A DNA stretch of 5,237 nucleotides, taken from positions 1-5,237 of the forward strand of contig CAMBBY010000141.1 of the NCBI GenBank assembly GCA_945863825.1, in the 5' to 3' direction. The translations under genes were made by a program, and so were the position numbers. Under the pieces are notes generated by a model. The model was not told the origin of the DNA. It made no database searches and saw nothing but the letters and a program-made list of their open reading frames with translations. Shown in pieces: positions 1 through 5,237 of this stretch; positions within the stretch are counted from its first letter, which is position 1, and the number at the start of each line of letters is the position of its first letter. The stretch is from an uncultured Prevotella sp. (GTDB lineage: Bacteria; Bacteroidota; Bacteroidia; Bacteroidales; Bacteroidaceae).

Positions 1-1198
1 CACGGCTACGCTTGCTGAAGTTCTCGATGAGGATGGTGAATTCCTTGCCCTCATCTTTCTTGTTCTGCTCTGCGCTCACCTCTGTCTGGAGCTTGATCAG
101 TTCGTTGAGGCGGGCTATCTTGGTTTCTTCCGAAACATTGTCAGGCAGGTGCTTGGCGGCGTAGGTGCCCGGGCGCTCTGAATACTTGAACATGAAGGCG
201 CTGTCGAAACCAACTTCTTTCACCAGCGAGAGGGTCTGCTGATGGTCTTCCTCTGTTTCGTCGTGATAACCCACGAAGATGTCGGTAGTGATGCCGCAGC
301 CTGGGATGATGCGCTTGATGTCAGCGATGCGCTGCAGATATTCCTCGCGGGTGTATTTGCGGTTCATCAGCTTCAGTATCTTGTTGCTTCCGCTCTGTGC
401 AGGGAAGTGGATATGCTTGCAGAGGTTTGGCTCTTCGGCGATGGCATGGAGGATGTCTTCGGTCATATCCTCTGGGTTAGAGGTGGTGAAGCGCACGCGC
501 ATATCTGGTACAGCCTGGGCTACCATGTGGAGGAGTTCCGCAAAGGAAAGACTGCCTTCCTCACGCTTTCCTGATGGCGAGAGACCGTAACTGTTCACGT
601 TCTGACCAAGCAGGGTAACCTCCTTGAAACCACGCTGCTGCAAATCGCGAACCTCTCGAAGGATGCTATCAGCATCACGGCTGCGCTCACGTCCGCGAGT
701 ATAAGGTACGATGCAGTAGTGGCAGAAATTGTTGCAGCCACGCATGATGCTTACGAAACCGCTCACTCTGTTGCCACCGATGCGCTGAGGCACGATGTCA
801 CGGTAAGTCTCGGTCTTGGAAAGTTCGATGTTGATGGCATTGGTGCCCATTTCGCATTGTGCGATCATATCTGGCAGGTTGAGATAGCTGTCAGGACCGC
901 AAACCAGGTTGGCATAGTGGTTCTGGATGAGGTCATCCTTCACTCGCTCAGCCATACAGCCCAACACACCGAGGATTACCTTTCTGCCCTTTTTCTGCTC
1001 AGCATGGAGGGTGTCGAGGCGATGATAAATCTTGTTTTCCGCATTCTCTCGGATACTGCATGTGTTAAGAAAAATAGCATCAGCCTCTTCTTCTTTTTCA
1101 CAGATTTCATAACCAGCCATCTGCATCACAGAGGCTACAACTTCGCTGTCAGCCACGTTCATCTGGCAGCCGTAAGTTTCAATAAATAGTTTCTTCAT
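1..1198 (-). CDS. miaB: MiaB, tRNA-2-methylthio-N6-isopentenyladenosine synthase (3' end missing)
   Basis: This is a radical-SAM methylthiotransferase that adds a methylthio group to C2 of i6A37 in tRNAs reading UNN codons, in the cytoplasm. I translated the minus strand from the ATG at 1198-1196 and read 399 codons without a stop. The N-terminal MTTase domain opens with MKKLFIETYGCQMN, and Cys11, Cys47 and Cys81 would bind the auxiliary 4Fe-4S cluster. The radical-SAM triad CNNFCHYC (Cys155, Cys159, Cys162) follows, then the TRGRERSR segment typical of MiaB. A TRAM domain begins near residue 385 and is cut by the window edge. Family members are about 440-475 residues, so roughly 40-75 are missing. 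The ATG is chosen because it starts exactly at the conserved N-terminus. No Shine-Dalgarno is seen, which is usual in Bacteroidota. MiaB is preferred over the paralogues MtaB and RimO because of the N-terminus and the RGRERSR motif. Confidence 0.96.
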   Translation of the reverse strand, partial: MKKLFIETYGCQMNVADSEVVASVMQMAGYEICEKEEEADAIFLNTCSIRENAENKIYHRLDTLHAEQKKGRKVILGVLGCMAERVKDDLIQNHYANLVCGPDSYLNLPDMIAQCEMGTNAINIELSKTETYRDIVPQRIGGNRVSGFVSIMRGCNNFCHYCIVPYTRGRERSRDADSILREVRDLQQRGFKEVTLLGQNVNSYGLSPSGKREEGSLSFAELLHMVAQAVPDMRVRFTTSNPEDMTEDILHAIAEEPNLCKHIHFPAQSGSNKILKLMNRKYTREEYLQRIADIKRIIPGCGITTDIFVGYHDETEEDHQQTLSLVKEVGFDSAFMFKYSERPGTYAAKHLPDNVSEETKIARLNELIKLQTEVSAEQNKKDEGKEFTILIENFSKRSR

Positions 1199-1202
1199 TG
1201 TT

Positions 1203-1277
1203 CTAGATGAATTCTACTTTATTATATAATGTTATTGGATAATATACTTGATAATCACCATCTTTCTTGATGGTCAT
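1203..1277 (-). CDS. Possible 24-residue small ORF just upstream of miaB
   Basis: An ATG at 1277-1275 opens a 24-codon frame that begins MTIKKDGDYQVYYPITLYNK and ends at a TAG (1205-1203), four bases before the miaB ATG. The predicted peptide has no signal sequence, no membrane segment and no motif I recognise. The tight spacing would suit translational coupling or a leader peptide. However, the same frame runs on upstream into the antisense/alternative frame of the PAP2 gene, the stretch is AT-rich, and there is no ribosome binding site. It could easily be a chance ORF in the 102-bp gap. Only conservation in relatives could settle it. Confidence 0.15.
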   Translation of the reverse strand: MTIKKDGDYQVYYPITLYNKVEFI

Positions 1278-1300
1278 ATCTTTTGTACTATTGTGAATTT

Positions 1301-2272
1301 TTATCTTATTCCAACATTCTCTGTCATTCCCTTGGAAAGATACATCAGCAGGAAGTAGATGACGACGGCAGAAACAAATCCTGCCAGGGCATCGATGAGA
1401 TAATGTGCCTGGATGTAAACGGTAGCCATGCAGAGGAACGCATAGAATGGCAGGAGGATATATACCAACTTGCGATTTCCTGTATGCCATGCCATCAGCA
1501 TGCAGATGGTACTGATTCCGACGTGCGAACTAGGAAAAGCTGCCGTTGGGCGTTCGCCTGCTGCCTTGGCATCTTCTACCAGATGATAGAATATTCCGTC
1601 GGTGTAGCCTGGAGACGGCAGACAGTTGGTATGGGTGTTGAAATAATCGCCCATGGCTGGGAATATTCCCTTGGTGATTTCGCGTACGCCTACAGCATCA
1701 AAATAGAAGGTAGGACCGGCTACCGGCACGTAGATGAATATCACATAATAGATGAAGAATGAGGCGAGCATCACGAAGGAAATGCGCTCAAACTCCCTGT
1801 ATCTGCAGAAGAAATAGAAGAATACGACGGCTGCTATCATCGGATAATACATGAAATAGCCCATATCCATCAGTTCGCTTACCACAGCCCAAGGAAGGGC
1901 TTTGGAGAAAAGGAGTGAAGGCTGGCAACCGAAAAGCTGCTGTTCCCATCCTGCGAACACGTGGTCGAGGTTGGGAAACATGCGGTTGATCTCGTAAGTA
2001 TCTGGATACCACCATGCCAGCAGCGCCATCTGAGCCGTTACTCTCACCAGTTTGGTAGCCCTGCAAGGCACCATGCGATATACACCCCATAGCGCTCCCG
2101 TCATCACAAGCACTCTAATGCGACCCCAGATCATGGATTCGGGATTCACGAGTTTGGTGTAAGTGAAGAGCATGGTTGCTACCGTCAGAATCATATAGGC
2201 GAGCATCACCCATTCCAGCGCCAACAGCCCTTTTTTCGGGTTCTTCTCTATCTTAAAATAATCTTTTATCAC
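1301..2272 (-). CDS. PAP2-superfamily membrane protein, Aur1/IPC-synthase-like
   Basis: This is an integral membrane protein of 323 residues, expected to be a lipid phosphatase or phosphotransferase in the inner membrane. Hydrophobic segments lie near residues 16-38, 50-68, 74-89, 138-156, 165-186, 268-288 and 295-312. The active-site motifs are RPTAAFPSSHVG (241-252, with catalytic-type His250) and AHYLID (289-294, with His290 and Asp294), which match PAP2 motifs 2 and 3. The segment VPVAGPTFYF (182-191) and the 'AAFPSSHVG' form of motif 2 resemble the Aur1/inositolphosphorylceramide-synthase branch (PAP2_3) more than ordinary PgpB/LpxE phosphatases. I see no classical KX6RP motif 1. The start is GTG (2272-2270): no ATG lies in frame back to the TAA at 2338-2336, and the next Met is inside the first membrane helix. 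It lies 113 bp after the SDR gene, probably co-transcribed with it. The substrate is unknown; a sphingolipid or phospholipid head-group step is an inference. Confidence 0.87.
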   Translation of the reverse strand: MIKDYFKIEKNPKKGLLALEWVMLAYMILTVATMLFTYTKLVNPESMIWGRIRVLVMTGALWGVYRMVPCRATKLVRVTAQMALLAWWYPDTYEINRMFPNLDHVFAGWEQQLFGCQPSLLFSKALPWAVVSELMDMGYFMYYPMIAAVVFFYFFCRYREFERISFVMLASFFIYYVIFIYVPVAGPTFYFDAVGVREITKGIFPAMGDYFNTHTNCLPSPGYTDGIFYHLVEDAKAAGERPTAAFPSSHVGISTICMLMAWHTGNRKLVYILLPFYAFLCMATVYIQAHYLIDALAGFVSAVVIYFLLMYLSKGMTENVGIR

Positions 2273-2385
2273 GTTTTTTCTTTGAACTTTATGAATATCT
2301 ATTTCTTTATCTTGTCGGGTTTCCTGCCAAATCCTTTAGGCCTTCCTGTCAAATAATCCTTCTTTTTCGGATCCTTGATCAGAAA
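2273..2385. other. Gap between the SDR and PAP2 genes
   Basis: This 113-bp spacer has no Bacteroidota-type promoter and no hairpin with a T-run on the minus strand, so the SDR and PAP2 genes could share a transcript. In the SDR reading frame, 27 further sense codons follow the SDR's TGA and end at a TAG; the translation is lysine- and glycine-rich and includes DYLTGRPKGFGRKPDK. No ATG begins that stretch. The leader just before the PAP2 GTG is A-rich and has no Shine-Dalgarno. Confidence 0.5.
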
Positions 2386-3381
2386 TCAGAGCCAATGGTT
2401 TTCCTTGTACCATTTGATGGCGAGTTTCACTCCTCGTTCCAGAGGATAATGTGGATGATAGCCCAACTCGTCCATGGCTGGCTCAATGTCACATCGCCAG
2501 TTGCGCTGTTTCAGGATGTTGTACTTATCATTGTTGAGCGCCGACATCTTTCCGGTTATTCTGCCGATGTATTCGCCGAAGAATGTTACGATGCGCAAAA
2601 ACCAGATTGGGGCTTTGATACGTAGCATCCATGGATTATCAAGTTCCTTTCTGATCAGGTCGCTGAATGCAGTAGATTGATAAATACCTCCATCACTGAG
2701 GAAGTATTTTCTGCCATTCATACCATGATCGAGAGCGAGGAAGACGGCCTGCACCACGTCCTGTACATATACGAAGGTGATGTCCTGGCGCTTGTATCCC
2801 ACGGCAAAGTCCACATGCTGCTTGATGCTTTTTGCCATCAGGAAATAGTCTTTCTCTCTTGGACCATATACGCCGGTAGGTCGCAGGATGATATAAGGGA
2901 ACTGGATGCCGAGGCTATCCAGATATTTCTCTGCTTCCCATTTGCTCTTGCCGTAAGCCGTGTTAGGGTGGGGCGTATCATGTTCCGTGATTTCCTGATA
3001 AGGCTGTTCTTCTCTGATGGCACCGAAGATGCTGAGCGAGCTGACGAATACAAACCGCTTGATAGGCATCTTGAGGGCGATAAGCGCACCTACGAGATTT
3101 TTGGTACCCTCGGTGTTCACCCGATAGAAATCTTCTGCATGCAGACACTTGGTAGCGCCTGCCGCATGAACCACATAGTCGAACTCCTGTCCGTCTAACT
3201 GGCTGATAAGTTCTTCCTTAGAAGAAAGATTGAGGTTGATGAAATGGATGCGCTCTTCTTGCAGGTATTTTCTGGAACTTGAAGGGCGTACTGCTGCCCA
3301 TGTTTCCATGCCTTGTCGGAGAGCTTCCTCCACAATGTAGCTCCCGATAAAACCCGAAGCACCTGTTACTAAAATCTTCAT
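2386..3381 (-). CDS. NAD(P)-dependent epimerase/dehydratase (extended SDR)
   Basis: This is a 331-residue cytoplasmic oxidoreductase of the extended short-chain dehydrogenase/reductase family. The Rossmann dinucleotide site GASGFIG (residues 7-13, GxxGxxG) follows the first strand. Also visible are the HAAGATK segment (72-78), the SSLSIFG strand with candidate catalytic Ser (114-120), the catalytic pair Tyr143 and Lys147 in TAYGKSK, and RPTGVYGP (167-174). Together these are the complete extended-SDR signature. The C-terminal half (about 180-331) is the variable substrate domain; it has no motif that gives the substrate. The length is full for the family and the ATG sits at the conserved MKILVTGASGFIG. 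The gene is first behind a good promoter and precedes the PAP2-type membrane protein. Candidate roles include nucleotide-sugar epimerase, 3-beta-HSD-like or sphingoid/ceramide reductase. I see no basis for a gene symbol. Confidence 0.9.
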   Translation of the reverse strand: MKILVTGASGFIGSYIVEEALRQGMETWAAVRPSSSRKYLQEERIHFINLNLSSKEELISQLDGQEFDYVVHAAGATKCLHAEDFYRVNTEGTKNLVGALIALKMPIKRFVFVSSLSIFGAIREEQPYQEITEHDTPHPNTAYGKSKWEAEKYLDSLGIQFPYIILRPTGVYGPREKDYFLMAKSIKQHVDFAVGYKRQDITFVYVQDVVQAVFLALDHGMNGRKYFLSDGGIYQSTAFSDLIRKELDNPWMLRIKAPIWFLRIVTFFGEYIGRITGKMSALNNDKYNILKQRNWRCDIEPAMDELGYHPHYPLERGVKLAIKWYKENHWL

Positions 3382-3396
3382 TCAATAAATATATAA

Positions 3397-3408
3397 AAAT
3401 TGCAATTT
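3397..3408. promoter_or_regulatory. 12-bp palindrome at the predicted transcription start
   Basis: AAATTGCAATTT is a perfect palindrome lying just downstream of the -7 box, over or beside the expected start of the SDR transcript. That is where a repressor could bind. The sequence is AT-rich, so chance is a real alternative, and no regulator gene lies in the window. Confidence 0.2.
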
Positions 3409-3414
3409 AGGGTG

Positions 3415-3445
3415 CAAAGATACGGTTATTTGCAGAGATAACAAA
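3415..3445 (-). promoter_or_regulatory. Bacteroidota sigma-ABfr-type promoter of the SDR gene
   Basis: On the minus strand a -33 box TTTG (3445-3442) is followed by a 19-bp spacer and a -7 box TATCTTTG (3422-3415). These match the Bacteroides primary-sigma consensus TTTG/TAnnTTTG with correct spacing. Transcription should start around 3406-3410, giving a leader of about 25-30 nt before the ATG at 3381. A 14-bp A/T palindrome (3448-3461) lies directly upstream of the -33 box and could act as an UP-like element. This is the best promoter in the window. Confidence 0.85.
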
Positions 3446-3806
3446 GGAAAAAAGCTTTTTTTATTCATTTTGATTGTATATTTGCGCTTTTCGGGGGAGA
3501 TTGTCTGAAAACCCATAGCAGCCAAAATGTTCATTATACATACGCTTTTAGGTTTGTTTATTTCATTTACTTTGGCTGCAAATTTATACAAAAGATACGA
3601 AAGTGGATTGGTTCAAAACGGTTCAATTTCTCTTTGGGGCGGAAAAAGTGTGTTTTTTTAGTTGGAAGCAAGACTCATGCTTGGGTGTGTCTTCGGTATG
3701 TGGTTCATGAATTTCCGTCGAAAACGTGCGGAATCTATGCCAAAAATGATAGATTCCGCACGTTTCTGACGGAAAATGCTGTGAAAATTACGAAATTTAT
3801 AGGTGT
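3446..3806. other. Intergenic region between the ATPase gene and the SDR promoter
   Basis: These 361 bp hold no gene I can support. The short frames here (60 codons on the plus strand at 3634-3816; a TTG-started 69 codons on the minus strand at 3591-3382) have no family features and run into neighbouring genes or across the SDR promoter. The region contains the 27-bp-arm inverted repeat at 3712-3775, a short direct repeat GGTTCAA at 3610-3616 and 3620-3626, and TAnnTTTG-like sequences at 3477-3484 (plus) and 3586-3579 (minus) that lack a properly spaced TTTG box. No tRNA or riboswitch fold was apparent by eye. Confidence 0.6.
3712..3775. repeat. Long inverted repeat: 27-bp arms, 10-bp loop
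   Basis: The arms are 3712-3738 and 3749-3775, with a 10-base spacer 3739-3748. The inner 17 bp (3722-3738 with 3749-3765) pair perfectly. The outer 8 bp also pair perfectly after a two-base interruption (3720-3721 against 3766-3767). In total 25 of 27 positions are Watson-Crick, and one of the two exceptions is a G/T wobble on the plus strand. It begins 32 bp beyond the ATPase stop codon. It could be a transcription-stopping or mRNA-stabilising hairpin at the 3' end of that transcript, but no T-run follows on the minus strand, and the stem is longer than usual for an intrinsic terminator. A relic of a small mobile element is the main alternative; I see no target-site duplication. Confidence 0.85.
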
Positions 3807-5191
3807 TTATTCATGAAACAGGTCGTCAAGAGCCACTTTTCCTTGTATGCTGGAGGTGTATTTCCCAGGCTTGATGCCACCTGATGAAATGAGCGTCAAT
3901 CGCAAGGTTTTCTTGGTCTTTGTGACATCGCGGAAAAGATTGCAGCGTTCTCGCATCCATTCTACATAGTCTTTCTTCAACTCATATTGCCCAACGCTGT
4001 ATTTAATCTCGCATAAATCAATAGATTTGTCATTTCTGTCAATAATCAAGTCGATTTGTGCTCCTTGCTTTTCATCTTTGTATGTCCATGAACAAATGTC
4101 ACACGCTATACCGCTTATTCCTAATGCCAACTTTATTTGGTCTGTATGCAAGATGCAAACTTGCTCAAAAGCGTATCCTGCCCATGAATTGCGCTTGCCG
4201 TCAGGCATATTACTCCAAGCGTGCCTGTCCATAGCATGATAGTTTTTGACAAATCGTAAGTAGAATAAAGTGTACATATCGGATAACTGATATAACATTC
4301 CTTTTTCTCTTTTGCCAAATGCTTGGTAATTTCTCAGGAAGTCACATTTTATCAAATTGTCCAACACCTCTGTCAGCTTGCCATTGTTATGAGTCTTCAA
4401 AATTTGAACAAGTTCGTCACGAGTCAGTCCTTTTAATTTGGAAGCAAGAGTTTCTACCACTTTCTTGTATAAGGCGGCATCCTTAAACAAGGATTTGAAC
4501 AAGAAGTCATATTCTGAAGCCAAAATTGGATCTCGTCCAAAAAATAATTCATCGATATTTTGTACCAAACTAAGTTCTGGCTTTAATAATGCTAAGTAGA
4601 AAGGAGTGCCTCCTAATATCATATAAGCGTCAAGTATCTCTTGGCGTTCCCATTCCATGCCTAAGGATCGTAAATATTTCTCAGTCTCTTCTAAGCAAAA
4701 TGGAGCCAAATGAATTGGGCGTGTCACACGATTGTGCAATCCCCCCTTGTCTCCTAAAAGCTTATTTGTCATCCAAGTTGTTGCACTTCCGCATACGATT
4801 AATTTCAATCCAGGGCGTGACGATGCCCAACTGTTCCAAAACAGTTCCAGGGCTCGTATAAAATTAGACTTAGGTGTGTCCAACCATGGTAACTCATCAA
4901 TGAAGATGATGGTCTTGGCGTGTTTATCTTTGGCTTCCAAGAATTCTTCTAACTGATAGAATGCCTCAAACCAGTCCTTGGGTTTCGACCTTTTCATTTC
5001 GCTATACTTGCGTAGTTGTTCTTGCCAAGCCTTCAATTGATCAGACTTGGATACTTGGTAAATTCCTGTGGTATAAAAGTCGAAGGTGTCATTGAAGAAT
5101 TGCTTCACCAAGAAAGTTTTGCCAATACGTCTCCTACCATAGACTGCTATAAATTCAGCCTTTGGTGATTCCATGCAAGCTTGCAAAATGT
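3807..5191 (-). CDS. P-loop ATPase with C-terminal PD-(D/E)XK-like domain (ATPase_2/DUF234), 5' end missing
   Basis: Numbering from the TTG at 5186, 459 residues are readable to the TAA at 3809-3807. Walker A is GRRRIGKT (17-24), Walker B IIFIDE (93-98), a sensor-like VCGSATTW lies at 131-138, and a conserved Arg at 153 (HNRVTRP). A winged-helix-like stretch spans about 238-300. The C-terminal domain has Glu341 (YAFEQ), Asp379 (QIDLII) and EIK (393-395), the spacing of a PD-(D/E)XK nuclease core with its key residues kept. Family members start with about 10-20 residues before the AEFIAVYGRRR strand. The true start is therefore missing, and neither the TTG nor the internal ATG (Met5) is likely to be it. 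The high-coordinate end is adapter, so the gene is cut by the contig edge rather than broken. These proteins are common and often multicopy in Bacteroidales and archaea. Their cellular role is not established, and DNA cleavage is inference only. It is AT-richer than its neighbours, suggesting accessory DNA. Confidence 0.9.
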
Positions 5192-5237
5192 CTGTCTCTT
5201 ATACACATCTCCGAGCCCACGAGACTAAGGCGAATCT
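5192..5237. other. Untrimmed Illumina Nextera adapter with i7 index (artefact)
   Basis: The 19-bp Tn5 mosaic end CTGTCTCTTATACACATCT occupies 5192-5210. It is followed by CCGAGCCCACGAGAC (5211-5225), which together form the reverse complement of the Nextera Read 2 transposase sequence. TAAGGCGA (5226-5233) matches Nextera i7 index N701, and ATCT (5234-5237) is the start of the P7 primer. This is library sequence, not genome. In the ATPase frame it places a TAA at 5201-5199, which falsely closes that ORF. Confidence 0.98.

Noticed and set aside
719..1189. 156-codon plus-strand ORF (with another at 242-574)
   Set aside because: Both are antisense to miaB, which carries all six cluster-binding cysteines in its own frame.
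1257..1274. Hairpin ACCATC-6-GATGGT between the PAP2 gene and miaB as a terminator
   Set aside because: The stem is only 6 bp and no T-run follows on the minus strand, so it is not convincing as a stop signal.
1283..1762. 159-codon plus-strand ORF
   Set aside because: It is antisense to the PAP2 gene and has no coding features of its own.
2677..3198. 173-codon plus-strand ORF
   Set aside because: It is wholly antisense to the SDR gene, whose complete motif set shows which strand is coding.
3477..3484. TATATTTG on the plus strand as a -7 promoter box
   Set aside because: No TTTG lies at the required distance upstream and no plus-strand gene follows.
3579..3586. TAAATTTG on the minus strand as a second upstream SDR promoter
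   Set aside because: The nearest upstream TTTG (3617-3614) is 27 bp away rather than about 19-21, so the spacing is wrong.
3382..3591. 69-codon minus-strand ORF ahead of the SDR gene
   Set aside because: It starts with TTG, spans the well-matched SDR promoter and its leader, and has no family features.
3634..3816. 60-codon plus-strand ORF in the intergenic region
   Set aside because: It spans the whole inverted repeat, runs into the end of the ATPase gene on the other strand, has no recognisable features and no properly spaced promoter.
5192..5210. Tn5-type mosaic end as a sign of a real transposon insertion
   Set aside because: It is followed directly by the synthetic Nextera adapter, an i7 index and the P7 start, so it is library sequence.

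Overview
The window looks like part of a Bacteroidota chromosome, most likely order Bacteroidales and close to Prevotella/Segatella. The evidence is a well-matched Bacteroidota-type promoter (TTTG, 19-bp spacer, TATCTTTG), AT-rich leaders without Shine-Dalgarno sequences, and the character of the proteins. The genus is an inference from protein character, not from a search. All four recognisable genes lie on the minus strand, so transcription runs from high to low coordinates.

Layout in transcription order. (1) 5191-3807: a 5'-truncated P-loop ATPase with a C-terminal PD-(D/E)XK-like domain (ATPase_2/DUF234 family). It is visibly more AT-rich than the other genes. (2) 3806-3382: a 425-bp intergenic region holding a 27-bp-arm inverted repeat and, at its low-coordinate end, a clear promoter. 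(3) 3381-2386: an extended short-chain dehydrogenase/epimerase. (4) 2272-1301: a multi-pass membrane protein of the PAP2 superfamily, resembling the Aur1/inositolphosphorylceramide-synthase branch, with a GTG start. (5) 1198-1: miaB, the tRNA methylthiotransferase, running off the low-coordinate edge without its last residues. Genes 3 to 5 are separated by about 100 bp with no visible promoter between them and may be one transcription unit. The SDR/PAP2 pair suggests a lipid-modification role, possibly sphingolipid or phospholipid head-group chemistry, and miaB is a housekeeping passenger.

The last 46 bases (5192-5237) are not biological. They are the Nextera Read 2 transposase adapter, an 8-base i7 index (TAAGGCGA) and the first four bases of the P7 primer. 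This untrimmed adapter ends the contig inside the ATPase gene and supplies an artificial in-frame stop, which makes a TTG codon look like the gene's start. The low-coordinate end also lies inside a gene, so the window is probably a complete short contig.

I found no RNA gene, CRISPR array, complete mobile element or obviously new multi-gene system. The points most worth following up are the adapter artefact, the long inverted repeat beside the ATPase, the SDR/Aur1-like pair, and two short reading frames in the gaps.
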